A stretch of 64,000 nt of DNA from JBGSTR01 sp963707135 (GCA_963707135.1 CAVPOY010000031.1:100005-164004), one strand, 5' to 3'; shown: positions 27,528 through 37,063, counted from the first letter of the stretch. Numbers and translations: made by a program. The notes: generated by a model from the sequence alone, not told the origin.

Positions 27528-28076
27528 ATGACCGGCGGCAAAGAGATCCGTACCGAGCGACTCCTGCTGCGCGGATTCCGCCAAAGCGACGCGGAACCGC
27601 TGACGGCACTCGCCGGCGCATTCGAGATTTCGGACACCATGATCTCGATCCCCCACCCCTTGCCGCCAGGCTTCGCCCTGGCCTGGATACATGGCGACGC
27701 GCCAAACCGCTTCGCGGTGTGCGAGGCCGCGTCCGGGATGCTCGCGGGCTCGGTCGAGCTTCGGGCGATCGACACGGAGCACGCACAGGCGGAGTTGAGC
27801 TTCTGGGTCGGCCGGCCCTTTTGGGGGAACGGCTATGCGACCGAGGCGGGGTCGGCACTGATCCGGCATGCCTTCGGGCCGCTCGGGCTCAATCGCGTTT
27901 ACGCCTTCCACATGGCCCGCAACCCCGCCTCCGGCCGCGTGCTGGCCAGGCTGGAAATGAGGCGTGAGGGCCTCCTGCGCCAGCGGGTCAGGAAATGGGG
28001 CCGCTTCGAGGACGTGCTGGCCTGGGCCGTGCTGCGCCGGGATCTCGGACTCGGTGCGCTCGGCGACCCGGCTTAG
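27528..28076 (+). CDS. GNAT-family N-acetyltransferase (RimJ/RimL type)
   Basis: A 182-residue cytosolic protein of the RimJ/RimL branch of GNAT acetyltransferases. Typical motifs: IRTERLLLRGFRQSDAEPLT at the start, then AELSFWVGRPFWGNGYATEA with the acetyl-CoA pyrophosphate loop, and LGLNRVYAFHMARNPASGRV, LARLEMRREG. The substrate (a ribosomal protein N-terminus, an amino acid or a small molecule) cannot be inferred. ATG at 27528 follows an intergenic gap and the gene is divergent from broken cas6. No sign of damage. Confidence 0.85.
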   Translation: MTGGKEIRTERLLLRGFRQSDAEPLTALAGAFEISDTMISIPHPLPPGFALAWIHGDAPNRFAVCEAASGMLAGSVELRAIDTEHAQAELSFWVGRPFWGNGYATEAGSALIRHAFGPLGLNRVYAFHMARNPASGRVLARLEMRREGLLRQRVRKWGRFEDVLAWAVLRRDLGLGALGDPA

Positions 28077-28178
28077 CCGCGCGCCGAGCTGGGCCCCCGC
28101 GCGGTATCGGCTGCACCCTGGCAGGCCCGGTCGTAGAATGCAGATTCAGACCACAAGACCGGACCAACGGAGCGCCTC

Positions 28179-28583
28179 ATGAGGACTCTACTCGTCGCCG
28201 CCGCACTGGCCTGTTCGCTTCAGGTGGCCGCCCAGGAGCAGCCCGAGGATACGGACGGCTACTTCCCGCAGCAGATCACGGCCAAGGAGCTGAAGCTCCT
28301 GTGCGCCGCGAGCGGGCTGACAAGCACCGGGCGGGAGCGGCGGCGCTATTGCTCGGGCTTCGTGAGCGGCGTCGAGGAAGGCGTGCGTCTGCTGGACCGC
28401 CAGCAGACGGGCTCGGGCCGCCCCTCGTTGTGCATCCCGCCGGGAACCACGTCCGGAGCGTTCGGGAGCGCCTACATCAAATACGCCTCGCGCAAGGACG
28501 TGGACCTCGAACGGCCCGCGGCGCTGGTCGTCCTGGAAGCACTGCGCGCCACCTTTCCGTGCCCTGGCGCGGCACCCCCGTAG
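28179..28583 (+). CDS. Small exported Rap1a/Tai-like protein
   Basis: A 134-residue exported protein: signal peptide to about residue 19 (LQVAAQ), then a helical domain with four cysteines: C36-like (LLCAASG), YCSGFVSGVEEGVRLL, LCIPPGTTSGAF, and a C-terminal TFPCPGAA. This arrangement (CxG..Gv, C-P, final PC) is that of the Rap1a/Tai type VI secretion immunity fold, but the fold is also used by many exported proteins with no known T6SS. No effector gene is adjacent, so an immunity role is not supported here. A second protein of the same pattern is at 39114. Confidence 0.65.
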   Translation: MRTLLVAAALACSLQVAAQEQPEDTDGYFPQQITAKELKLLCAASGLTSTGRERRRYCSGFVSGVEEGVRLLDRQQTGSGRPSLCIPPGTTSGAFGSAYIKYASRKDVDLERPAALVVLEALRATFPCPGAAPP

Positions 28584-28622
28584 CCGCGGCACGGCGGAGC
28601 GGTAGCGTCCACAGCCAGCCCG

Positions 28623-29255
28623 TCAGCGCCCGACGACCGCCACAAGCGACTTCGCCAGGGCCGGGATACGCCCCGCGCGGATGAAGCGGATGTCCTGGAA
28701 TCCCGCCTCGGAAAGCACCGTGTACAAGGTGGACCGGGAGAAGAACTTGATGTGTCCGCCGTCCCACAGGGCAGTGAAATGGTGGTCCCATTTTCCAGCC
28801 AGCGAGATCGCGAGGTTCTTCAGGTAGCCGTGGTACGGGGTTGAGACGATGCCGACGCCCCCGGGCTCGAGTAGCTCGAATACGCTCCTCGCAAACCGCC
28901 TGGGTTCGAAGCAGTGCTCGATCACCTCTAGGCCAAGCACCAGAGGAAAACGCCCGTACAGACCGGCGAGGTCGTCATAGGCGCTGCCAACCGCAAGGTC
29001 GAGGTGCGGAAACGCGGCTCGGGCAATCCCTATCCCACTCTCCGAGGGGTCCACGCCGGACACTGAGAACCCCTGCGCGCTGAGCCAATTCGCCGTGGAT
29101 CCGTTTCCGCAGCCGACCTCGAAGGCCCTTCGGTCGGACCACTCGCGCCCCGCGATTACTCCGCGCACGACCGGCCAGAGGTAGGCACTCGACCAAGTCG
29201 GTTCGCTGTCGCGATATCGGTAGTCTGCTATCTCGTTTAGGTCGTTCGCCGCCAT
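28623..29255 (-). CDS. Class I SAM-dependent methyltransferase
   Basis: A 210-residue cytosolic methyltransferase. The SAM-binding loop is FEVGCGNGSTANWLSAQGFS with the acidic ribose ligand in VSGVDPSESGI; motif post I is VLGLEVIEHCFEPRRFARSV and the active region continues GGVGIVSTPYHGYLKNLAIS. The pattern is that of UbiG-like small-molecule enzymes. It ends 15 bp before the end-to-start partner: the start of this gene is 15 bp after the stop of the glycosyltransferase gene, so the two form an operon and may jointly decorate a glycan or lipid. The substrate is unknown. Confidence 0.8.
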   Translation of the reverse strand: MAANDLNEIADYRYRDSEPTWSSAYLWPVVRGVIAGREWSDRRAFEVGCGNGSTANWLSAQGFSVSGVDPSESGIGIARAAFPHLDLAVGSAYDDLAGLYGRFPLVLGLEVIEHCFEPRRFARSVFELLEPGGVGIVSTPYHGYLKNLAISLAGKWDHHFTALWDGGHIKFFSRSTLYTVLSEAGFQDIRFIRAGRIPALAKSLVAVVGR

Positions 29256-29270
29256 GCCAGGCTCTCAGCG

Positions 29271-30044
29271 TCAGGGCGCCCGCATCCGCCGCTCGAGGAT
29301 TCTGAGCGACAGCAGCGCCTCGGCGAGCATCCGCTGCAGCGCATAATAGAGACCCGGGCGCCCGTCGAGCAGCACGCCCTTGACCACCAGGACGTAGAGA
29401 AAGGCGGCGAAGGGCGCGATCAGGATCATCCTGCGCAGCCGGTCGGCGAGCGAGAGCTCGCCCCACGCCTTGGACGCTATCAGGTCCGCCTCCAGGCGCA
29501 TGTACCTGTCCTGGGCCCAGAGCCAGCGGGACAAGGGCTTGCGGTCGTCATGCAGTATGCGGCCGGTTAGCGACGACACGGGCCCGTCGACGCGGACGCG
29601 CTGGGTGTGCCCGTCCTGCTCGTAGCGGACCCGCTCACGGCGGAACAGCACGGTGACGGGTGGATAGAGCGTGCCGCGCAACGGGCGACCCAGGACGCAG
29701 TAGCGAAATCCGGCGCGATAACCGGCCGTGGTGGAATCCGGGGACAACCCGCGCAACTCTTCGACGAGCGCCTCGGTGAGGACATAGTCGGCGTCCAGGG
29801 CCAGCACCCAGTCGGTCGCTATTCCGGTCTCATGCACGGCGAAGTTCCACTGCCGCGCGTGGGCATCGAACGGGCGGTTGAACATGCGCACGGCGGTCCA
29901 TGCGGCCGCAATCGTCTGCGTCGCGTCGGTGCTGCCGCTATCGACGACGACGATATCCCGGGCCCAGCTCAGCCTCTCAAGCGTCCGGCCGATGTTCGGC
30001 TCCTCATTGAACGTGAGGACGACTGGGGTGATCCGATCAAGCAC
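29271..30044 (-). CDS. Glycosyltransferase family 2
   Basis: A 257-residue GT-A-fold enzyme: PVVLTFNEEPNIGRTLERLS at the N-terminus, DIVVVDSGSTDATQTIAAAW for the nucleotide-sugar site and DWVLALDADYVLTEALVEEL with the DAD metal motif. The C-terminus has a hydrophobic segment (RMILIAPFAAFLYVLVVKGV), so it is probably tied to the inner membrane. Enzymes of this shape commonly act in LPS or capsule synthesis (WaaE-like). The frame begins with GTG at 30044, the only start before the conserved strand. It forms an operon with the methyltransferase 15 bp downstream. Confidence 0.85.
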   Translation of the reverse strand: MLDRITPVVLTFNEEPNIGRTLERLSWARDIVVVDSGSTDATQTIAAAWTAVRMFNRPFDAHARQWNFAVHETGIATDWVLALDADYVLTEALVEELRGLSPDSTTAGYRAGFRYCVLGRPLRGTLYPPVTVLFRRERVRYEQDGHTQRVRVDGPVSSLTGRILHDDRKPLSRWLWAQDRYMRLEADLIASKAWGELSLADRLRRMILIAPFAAFLYVLVVKGVLLDGRPGLYYALQRMLAEALLSLRILERRMRAP

Positions 30045-30464
30045 GATAGAACGACCTTACGCAAAAAAGGCTGAACCGTAGATCTGCTCAGCCGAAGAAC
30101 CGGGCGCCACCGTTAACCCCCGGACCACCTGGGTACGGACTCGGCCGATCTTCGAATCGGTGCCCCGACGCAGACGCATCTTAACCCCGCGCGGAGGTTC
30201 ATACCCCCTCAGGCCTTCGGGGCATCAGGGCGACCTGGGGTCGCGGAACTCGGGGCGACCAACCGACCATACGCCGCTTCACCGAGCCGCATCGCCGGCC
30301 GATTGCGCCGACGCAGGCCGACGACCTCGGCGGCGAAAACTACACTTACCGATAGGAGGCGATCGGCGGCGCCGCCAAAGCGTGAACCCAGGCGACTAGG
30401 CGAGCATGCCGATGACTCGGTGCGGACTTGAGGCGTCAGCCCGGTTTGGCGCGTGGTGGACTCC
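30045..30464. other. Divergent intergenic segment
   Basis: 420 bp between the glycosyltransferase and the acyl-CoA ligase genes. No gene or RNA is recognisable. It should hold the two divergent promoters; an A/T-rich stretch at 30055-30070 is closest to the glycosyltransferase start. Confidence 0.4.
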
Positions 30465-32297
30465 ATGGCTATCGATAGATCGGCATCTCACCTGAACTTT
30501 ATCGGCTGGCGCGAGGCCCGTACCCTGCCCAAGCTGTTCCGGCTGCGTGCTGCCCGGACGCCGGACGCGGTTGCCTATACCCAGTTTGAAGGCGAGGACT
30601 GGGTCGCCCACACCTGGGGTGAGGTCGAGCAGCTCGCCGGGCGTTGGCAGAGCGCGCTCGCGGCGGAGGGTCTGGAGGCCGGGGATCGGGTCGCCGTCAG
30701 CCTTCGAAACAGCGTCGAGTGGGTCTGCTTCGACCAGGCCGCCCAGGGACTCGGGCTGGTGGTGGTTCCCCTCTACACGACGGACAGCCCGAACAATGCG
30801 GCCTACATCCTGGCCGACTCGGGCTCCAGGGTTCTGCTGGTCGATTCCGCGGAGGCCTGGGCGCGCATCGCGGAGGCCGGCCAGGCCCTTCCTGAGCTGC
30901 GGCGCGTCCTGTGCGCGTCCGGCGAGCCCGCGAGCAACGATAACAGGGCTCGCCGTCTGGTGGACTGGCTGCCAAGCGGCCCGTCTAGCCTGCGGATCAT
31001 CGACCGCGATCCGGACGCTCTTGCGACGCTGGTCTATACCTCCGGAACCACTGGGCGCCCGAAGGGCGTGATGCTGTGCCACCGCAGCATCCTCTGGGAT
31101 GCCGAGGCGGTGCTGCGGCGTATCCCGGCCGAGCCGGGCGATGTATTTCTGTCCTTCCTGCCTTTGGCGCACGCCTTCGAGCGCACGGTCGGCTACTACC
31201 TGCCCATGATGGCCGGTTGTCGCGTGAGCTACGCCCGATCCGTCGAGCAGCTGAGGCAAGATCTGCTCACCGTCCGGCCGACGGTGCTGCTGTCGGTACC
31301 GCGGGTCTACGACAAGATCTACCTCGCCATCCAGTCGAAGCTCGGCGAGCGCGGCCTGAAGCGCCGGCTGTTCGACAGGACCGTGGCCATCGGCTGGCGG
31401 CGGTTCCTGGCCGCCCAGGACCGGGGGCCGGCGCCAGGACCGCTCGACCGGCTGGTCTGGCCGACGCTGAGGCATCTGGTCGCCGACCCGGTGCTCGAGC
31501 GGCTGGGCGGGCGCCTGCGGGTCTCCGTCAGCGGCGGCGCCCCACTGTCGCCGCCGGTCGCACGGCTGTTCATCGGACTCGGGCTGCCGCTGACCGAGGG
31601 CTATGGGCTCACCGAGGCCGCCCCGGTGGTGAGCGGCACCCCGCCCGCGGACTGCGTGCCCGGCTCCGTCGGACAGCCGCTCGAGGGCGTCGAGACGCGA
31701 ATCGACTCACGGGGCGAGCTGTTTGTGCGCGCGCCGAGCCTGATGCTGGGGTACTGGAACCAGCCCGATGCGACCCGCCAGGCCATCGACCCCGACGGTT
31801 GGCTACACACCGGCGACCTGGCAGAGATCCGCGACGGCCGCATCGTCATTCGCGGGCGGCTCAAGGAGATCCTGGTCACCTCGACCGGCGAGAAGGTCCC
31901 GCCGACCGACATGGAGCTGGCCCTGACCATGGACCCGCTGTTCGACCAGGCCTGCGTGATCGGCGAGGGGCGTCCTTACCTGGCGGCGCTGCTGGTGCTG
32001 AACGCCGAGAAATGGGTCGGCGTTGCAACCCGGATTGGGCTCGATCCGACCGACCCGGGGTCGGTCCAGAGCCCAGCCGCGTTGGAGGCGGCGATGTCCC
32101 GTGTGCGGGAGTGCCTGAGAACGTTTCCGGGTTACGCCCAGGTGCGCTCGATCCATCTCACCCTGGAACCCTGGACCGTCGAGAATGGCCTGATCACGCC
32201 GACCATGAAGATCAAGCGCGGAGAGCTCGCGGAACGGTTCGCCGCGACGATACGCCGACTCTACCTGGGCCATGAGGTACCCCGGGACACCGGCTGA
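30465..32297 (+). CDS. Long-chain fatty-acid-CoA ligase family protein
   Basis: A 610-residue adenylate-forming enzyme. It has the phosphate loop YTSGTTGRPKGVMLCHRSIL, the A5 motif GYGLTEAAPVVSGT, and the hinge and C-terminal motifs GWLHTGDLAEIRDGRIVIRG and RLKEILVTSTGEKVPPTDME, with the length and layout of FACL/FadD-type ligases rather than acetyl-CoA synthetase. It activates a fatty acid as its acyl-AMP and then thioester. ATG 30465 is preferred over GTG at 30453 or 30456. It is followed 152 bp later by an ACP-ligase-acyltransferase fusion, so both may act in incorporation of free fatty acids into phospholipid. Confidence 0.85.
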   Translation: MAIDRSASHLNFIGWREARTLPKLFRLRAARTPDAVAYTQFEGEDWVAHTWGEVEQLAGRWQSALAAEGLEAGDRVAVSLRNSVEWVCFDQAAQGLGLVVVPLYTTDSPNNAAYILADSGSRVLLVDSAEAWARIAEAGQALPELRRVLCASGEPASNDNRARRLVDWLPSGPSSLRIIDRDPDALATLVYTSGTTGRPKGVMLCHRSILWDAEAVLRRIPAEPGDVFLSFLPLAHAFERTVGYYLPMMAGCRVSYARSVEQLRQDLLTVRPTVLLSVPRVYDKIYLAIQSKLGERGLKRRLFDRTVAIGWRRFLAAQDRGPAPGPLDRLVWPTLRHLVADPVLERLGGRLRVSVSGGAPLSPPVARLFIGLGLPLTEGYGLTEAAPVVSGTPPADCVPGSVGQPLEGVETRIDSRGELFVRAPSLMLGYWNQPDATRQAIDPDGWLHTGDLAEIRDGRIVIRGRLKEILVTSTGEKVPPTDMELALTMDPLFDQACVIGEGRPYLAALLVLNAEKWVGVATRIGLDPTDPGSVQSPAALEAAMSRVRECLRTFPGYAQVRSIHLTLEPWTVENGLITPTMKIKRGELAERFAATIRRLYLGHEVPRDTG

Positions 32298-32448
32298 TAC
32301 CGACGCCGCATACACGCCGCGTCTGGCCGAAAAGCGCGGTGGCCGTCATGGCACCCATTCCGGCGCGACGCTGGCCGCCTAGCCGTTGCATACTCTGACC
32401 CAGAGTGCCCCGCCCCAGCACCGGCACGACCGAGCCCTTCGAGGATTG

Positions 32449-35250
32449 ATGACACCTACTGCAACTGGCCCCGACCCATCCGCCGTCGTGCTTGACATTG
32501 TGCGGGACCTGGTCCGCGAATCGCGCCTGCCCGTGCCCGAGACGGGTATCACGCTCGACACCCGATTCGAGGCCGATCTGGGCCTCGACAGCCTGGGCCG
32601 CTCCGAGCTGCTAGCCCGCGTGGAGAAGGCGCTGGGAGTCCCATTCCCGGAGGAGTCTCTGCTCGCGCCGACGGCGCGCGACCTCATCGGCTACCTGGGC
32701 TCCCGGGCCGGCGGTGCCCGGGTGGCCGAGGCCCACCGACTGCCGCAAGCCACGACGGAAGGCGCCCCGGAATCCGCGTCGACGCTGCTCGAGACGCTCG
32801 ACTGGCATCTCGCGCGGCACCCCGAGCGCGTGCATATCCTCTACCTGGGATCCGACGAGCAGGCCGATCCCATCAGTTACGCCCGGCTCGCCAGCGGCGC
32901 GGCTGCCGTCGCGGCCCGGCTGCGGCGGGAGGGTCTGAGGCCGGGCGGGACCGTGGCGGTGATGCTGCCGACGAGCCCCGACTACTTCTATAGCTTCTTT
33001 GGCATCCTGATGGCCGGCGGCATCCCGGTGCCCATCTACCCCCCGGCGCGCCCGCAGCAGATCGAGGACCACCTGCGCCGGCATGCCCGTATTCTGGACA
33101 ATGCCGGCGCATCGTTCCTGATCACGGTGGAAAAGGCCCAGGCGGTGGCGCGGCTGCTGAGGGCACAGGTCCCGTCGCTGCGCGGCGTCCTGACCCTGGA
33201 GGACGAGGCGGGCGGGGTGCCGACGCGCACCGAGCCGTCGCGACCGGCCAAAGAGGACATCGCGTTCCTGCAGTACACCTCCGGCAGCACCGGCGACCCC
33301 AAAGGCGTCGTGCTGAGCCACGCGGACCTGCTCGCGAACATCCGCGCCATGGGCCAGGCGATCCAGGTACGGCCGGACGACGTCTTCGTCAGCTGGCTGC
33401 CGCTGTATCACGATATGGGCCTGATCGGGGCCTGGCTCGGCAGCCTCTACTACGCGATACCGCTGGTGTCCCTGTCGCCGCTCGCGTTCCTGGCCCGGCC
33501 CATGCGCTGGCTGCGGGCCATCCATGACCATCGGGGCACGCTTTCGGCGGCGCCGAACTTTGCCTACGAGCTGTGCCTGAGCCGCGCCGCGGACTCGGAC
33601 CTGGAGGGCCTCGACCTGAGCACCTGGCGCTGGGCCTTCAACGGCGCCGAGCCGGTGAGCCCCCAGACGCTGCGCCGATTCGCCGACCGTTTCGCGCGCT
33701 GCGGGCTCAAGCCCGAGGCGCTCGCGCCCGTCTACGGACTGGCCGAGGCGGCGGTCGGACTCGCCTTTCCGCCCCAGGGTCGGGGACCCCGGGTCGACTG
33801 CATCGATCGCGACCGCTTCGCGACCTCCGGTCACGCCCTGCCGGTTCCCTGCGACGACCCGACCGTCATGGAGGTCGTCGCCTGCGGCCAGCCGCTGCCC
33901 GGATATCGGGTACGCGTGGTGGATCAAAGGGGCCGCCCTCTGCCTGACCGCCACGAGGGTGTGCTCGAGTTTCAGGGTCCGTCGGCCACGCGAGGCTACT
34001 ATCGGAATCCCGAGGCCACGAAGCGGCTGATCCGGGACGGCTGGCACGACACCGGCGACCGGGCCTACCTGGCCGGAGGCGACATCCATCTCACGGGCCG
34101 GGTCAAGGACCTGATCATCCGGGGCGGCCGGAATCTGTACCCCTACGAGATCGAAGAGGCCGTCGGCGCGATCCCCGGCGCGCGCAAGGGCTGCGTGGTC
34201 GCCTTCGCCGCGACGGACCCGCGGTACGGCAGCGAGCGGTTGGTCGTGGTGCTGGAGACCAAGGAGCGTGACCCAGCGCGGCGCGCCGCCCTGGAGCAGT
34301 CCGTGCGCGAGCGGGTGTCGGAGGTCGGCGGGGTTCCGCCGGACGAGGTGGTGCTGGCGCCGCCGCGCACCGTGCTCAAGACCTCCAGCGGCAAGTTGCG
34401 CCGCGGCGCCGTCCGCGATCTCTACCTCTCGGGCCGGCTGCTTGCCGCTCCACCCAGCCCGCGCTGGCAGCTGGTACGCGTGGGGGCCGCGGGCGCGGTG
34501 GCACGGCTGTCGCACCTGGCGCACCAGGCCCCCGGATACCTCTACGCGGCCTACGTCTGGACCCTATTCGCGCTGATCGCGCCCTGGGTCTGGATCGGCG
34601 CGCTGGCCGCCCCGAGGGCGGGCTGGCGCTGGGCGCTGGTGCGCGGCGGCATCCGCCTGCTGCGACGACTCGCCTTCCTGCGGCTCGAGGTGACCGGACG
34701 TGAGCGGCTCCCCGAGACGGGGCGCCCTCTGGTGCTGGTAGCCAATCACCAGAGCTATCTGGACGCCCTGATGCTGATCGACGCCATAGAGCGCCCGATC
34801 GCCTTCGTCGCCAAGCGTGAGCTGGCAAACCATCCGCTCGTCGGCCCGTTGCTGCGGCGACTTGGGACCCTCTACGTGGAGCGCTTCGACCTCCATCGCA
34901 GCGCCGCAGAGACCGAGGCCTTTGGCGATGCGCTGCGGCGCGGCGAGACACTCGGCTTCTTCCCGGAGGGCACCTTCAGGGACGAGGCCGGACTCCTGCC
35001 GTTTCGGATGGGCGCCTTCATCGCGGCGGCGCAGTCGGCCGCGCCGTTGCTGCCGGTCGCCGTGAACGGGACCCGCGACCTGATGCGGGGTGACCGCCTC
35101 ATGCCCCGGCCCGGAAAGGCGACTGTCGCGATCGGCGAGCCGCTGACCGCCGCGGGGGCTCGGTGGGAGGACGCGGCGGCACTGAGGGACGGTGCCCGCG
35201 CCTTTATCGCCGCCCGCTGCGGGGAGGCGGACCTGGCGCCCTCCGGCTGA
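32449..35250 (+). CDS. Fusion of acyl carrier, AMP-ligase and PlsC acyltransferase domains
   Basis: A 933-residue protein with three domains. Residues about 10-85: acyl carrier protein domain with the phosphopantetheine Ser in LGLDSLGRSELLARVEKALG. About 105-680: fatty acyl-AMP ligase (FAAL-like), with FLQYTSGSTGDPKGVVLSHA and HDTGDRAYLAGGDIHLTGRV, RGGRNLYPYEIEEAVG. About 690-930: two hydrophobic helices and a PlsC domain with the NHQSYLD motif (catalytic His and Asp) and PEGTFRDEAGLLPFR. In one chain it could activate a fatty acid, load it on its own carrier and acylate a lysophospholipid, as Aas does. ATG 32449 is preceded by GAGGA; the earlier in-frame ATG at 32386 has none. Confidence 0.88.
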   Translation: MTPTATGPDPSAVVLDIVRDLVRESRLPVPETGITLDTRFEADLGLDSLGRSELLARVEKALGVPFPEESLLAPTARDLIGYLGSRAGGARVAEAHRLPQATTEGAPESASTLLETLDWHLARHPERVHILYLGSDEQADPISYARLASGAAAVAARLRREGLRPGGTVAVMLPTSPDYFYSFFGILMAGGIPVPIYPPARPQQIEDHLRRHARILDNAGASFLITVEKAQAVARLLRAQVPSLRGVLTLEDEAGGVPTRTEPSRPAKEDIAFLQYTSGSTGDPKGVVLSHADLLANIRAMGQAIQVRPDDVFVSWLPLYHDMGLIGAWLGSLYYAIPLVSLSPLAFLARPMRWLRAIHDHRGTLSAAPNFAYELCLSRAADSDLEGLDLSTWRWAFNGAEPVSPQTLRRFADRFARCGLKPEALAPVYGLAEAAVGLAFPPQGRGPRVDCIDRDRFATSGHALPVPCDDPTVMEVVACGQPLPGYRVRVVDQRGRPLPDRHEGVLEFQGPSATRGYYRNPEATKRLIRDGWHDTGDRAYLAGGDIHLTGRVKDLIIRGGRNLYPYEIEEAVGAIPGARKGCVVAFAATDPRYGSERLVVVLETKERDPARRAALEQSVRERVSEVGGVPPDEVVLAPPRTVLKTSSGKLRRGAVRDLYLSGRLLAAPPSPRWQLVRVGAAGAVARLSHLAHQAPGYLYAAYVWTLFALIAPWVWIGALAAPRAGWRWALVRGGIRLLRRLAFLRLEVTGRERLPETGRPLVLVANHQSYLDALMLIDAIERPIAFVAKRELANHPLVGPLLRRLGTLYVERFDLHRSAAETEAFGDALRRGETLGFFPEGTFRDEAGLLPFRMGAFIAAAQSAAPLLPVAVNGTRDLMRGDRLMPRPGKATVAIGEPLTAAGARWEDAAALRDGARAFIAARCGEADLAPSG

Positions 35251-35278
35251 GGGCCCTCGGCGGGTTTCAGGGCTCTCT

Positions 35279-36181
35279 CTACCGCTGACCCGGGTTCGCT
35301 TGAATCGCCTGACCGGCGAGCCGGTAACCGAGGTCGATCATTTCCACGGCGCGGTGGAACTCGTGCGCGCCGCAGGCGTCGCGGGGCACGTCGATGACCA
35401 CGTCGGGCGCGTAGGTCGCCAGCTTCATCGCCGCGATCGAGTTCTGCATGGTCTCGAACGAGCGGCTGATCAAGTCGAACATTCCGAGCTCATCCTCGTC
35501 GGCCTGCATCAGGTTCTGCCCGATGCCGTCGAGAAACTGCAGGATGCGGGTGTGCAGGTCGTCCTCGCGGCGTTTCCTCCCATCGCCCGAAACGGCCTTC
35601 GGCGGTCGTGCCTCCCCGAGGGGCTCGCCGTTGAGGTTCACGGCGACGGTCAGGTCGGTACGGTCACGGAAAGTCGGCGCGATGGGAACGGGGTCGAGCA
35701 GCCCGCCATCGACCAGGGTCAAACCCAGGTAACGGTGCGGCGTGAAGACCGTGGGTACGGCGATGGAGGCGCGGATCGCGTCGAACAGGGGTCCCTTGGA
35801 GATCCACACCTCCCGCCGCCGGTCGATGTCCGTCGCCACCGCCGTGAAGGCGATCGGCAGGTCCTCGATGGCGTGCTCACCCACCATGCCCTTGAGGGTA
35901 TCGATGATGCGGTCGCCCTTGAACAACCCGCGGCCGCTGAAGGCGAAATCCAGAAATCGGAGCACGTCCGTGCGGCTCAGCGCACATACCCAGCGCCGAT
36001 AGGTCGGGAGTTCGCCGGCCGCGTAGATGCCCCCGATCAGGGCACCCATGGACGACCCGGCGATGGACTCGATCCGGTAGCCCTGATCCTCCAGCCACTG
36101 GATGATCCCGATATGGGCGAGACCCCTCGCGCCACCGCTGCCCAGCACCAACGAAACGCTTTGCTGCCCTTTCGTACCCAT
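35279..36181 (-). CDS. Patatin-like phospholipase (RssA-like)
   Basis: A 300-residue protein with the full patatin active site: oxyanion loop GSGGARGLAHIGIIQWLEDQ, nucleophile elbow GSSMGALIGGIYAAG (Ser of GSSMG) and catalytic Asp in VDGGLLDPVPIAP. It would hydrolyse acyl esters of membrane phospholipid, liberating fatty acids. It converges with the acyl-ligase/PlsC fusion gene, stops 29 bp apart, so a deacylation/reacylation link is plausible but not proved, since they are on opposite strands and could be separately regulated. No signal peptide is evident, so it probably acts from the cytosolic side. Confidence 0.85.
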   Translation of the reverse strand: MGTKGQQSVSLVLGSGGARGLAHIGIIQWLEDQGYRIESIAGSSMGALIGGIYAAGELPTYRRWVCALSRTDVLRFLDFAFSGRGLFKGDRIIDTLKGMVGEHAIEDLPIAFTAVATDIDRRREVWISKGPLFDAIRASIAVPTVFTPHRYLGLTLVDGGLLDPVPIAPTFRDRTDLTVAVNLNGEPLGEARPPKAVSGDGRKRREDDLHTRILQFLDGIGQNLMQADEDELGMFDLISRSFETMQNSIAAMKLATYAPDVVIDVPRDACGAHEFHRAVEMIDLGYRLAGQAIQANPGQR

Positions 36182-36280
36182 CGACAGCCTCCTGACGCCG
36201 GGCCCGCGCTAGCGCCGCGTAAACCGAATCGTTCTTGCTATTGAGTCGCCGGACAGGGTTTGCGCGGAGCCCGATCCGGT

Positions 36281-37063
36281 TTATAGACGGTTCTCCAGGA
36301 TCAGAAACCAGGGACGCCGCTTCACGGGTTGCAGGTGGCCATTGGCGTCGAGCTGAAGAATGGTCTTGGAGACCGAGTTGCGGACGTTCCCGCCGACGGC
36401 CTCCAGCGTCTGGCCCTCTTTCCGGACTACGATGTCGCAGTGGGTGTTGGCACCCCGGAGCCCCTCCGGATAGGCGTAACCGCTGGAGGTTCCCGGATGG
36501 GATCCGCCCCGGCTGGCACAGATTATGTCGCCCTCGCGTGGGCTGTAGTCGATGATCCTTCGCGGTACGAAGTAGCGACCCGAGCTACTGGCGGCGTCGA
36601 CGATACCGGCCAGGTACACCCAGTGGGCCGCCGTCGGCGAAAACTGACTCGTGGGCACGCCGGCATTCTGCATCACCCAGCTCACGAAGGCGGCCGACCA
36701 GGGCTGTTGGCAGTCGCGACCGTAAAGGCCCGATTTCCCGACCGCCCGCCAATACAGGTTTACCCGCTGGCTGCGGGAGGCATCGTCGTCCTCCCAGATT
36801 CCCACGTTGGGAATGCTCTCCTGGGATCCCTGAAGAACCACGACCTGTCCCCCGAAATAGTCCCATTCGCGAAGCGCTCGCGTGATCATGGCCTGACGCA
36901 GCGCGGGACGGGGTGCGGGCGGCGCTCCGATGGGCCTGCCACCCCAGGTCCCTGTCGCCGACACGGGCGACTCTGGGCGGCTCGCGCAGCCGGCGATGAC
37001 GAGACAGAGCGCAACGAGCGCCGCCTGCCGCGGCCGGACCCGGACGATTAAATTGGAAGGCAC
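36281..37063 (-). CDS. DUF2272 domain lipoprotein
   Basis: A 260-residue exported protein; the signal LVALCLVIAGC gives a lipidated Cys. The body has the DUF2272 pattern: VNLYWRAVGKSGLYGRDCQQ, PWSAAFVSWVMQNAGVPTSQ, HWVYLAGI, EGDIICASR, and GANTHCDIVVRKEGQTLEAV, GGNVRNSVSKT, similar in layout to NlpC/P60-type hydrolases (W-S-A-A-F-V-S and H-C-D-I). A peptidase or amidase role is possible but unproven. The probable GTG start is at 37063, with GGAG about 8 bases before; a longer frame upstream adds no conserved sequence. It is a separate transcription unit between the patatin gene and the 597-residue secreted protein. Confidence 0.65.
   Translation of the reverse strand: MPSNLIVRVRPRQAALVALCLVIAGCASRPESPVSATGTWGGRPIGAPPAPRPALRQAMITRALREWDYFGGQVVVLQGSQESIPNVGIWEDDDASRSQRVNLYWRAVGKSGLYGRDCQQPWSAAFVSWVMQNAGVPTSQFSPTAAHWVYLAGIVDAASSSGRYFVPRRIIDYSPREGDIICASRGGSHPGTSSGYAYPEGLRGANTHCDIVVRKEGQTLEAVGGNVRNSVSKTILQLDANGHLQPVKRRPWFLILENRL

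Noticed and set aside
28179..28583. Type VI secretion immunity role for the Rap1a-like proteins
   Set aside because: No effector, Hcp, VgrG or other T6SS gene is in the window; the fold alone is not enough.
32611..34524. 637-codon minus-strand frame opposite the ACP-ligase-PlsC gene
   Set aside because: Opposite a three-domain protein with every motif intact; the translation lacks any domain.
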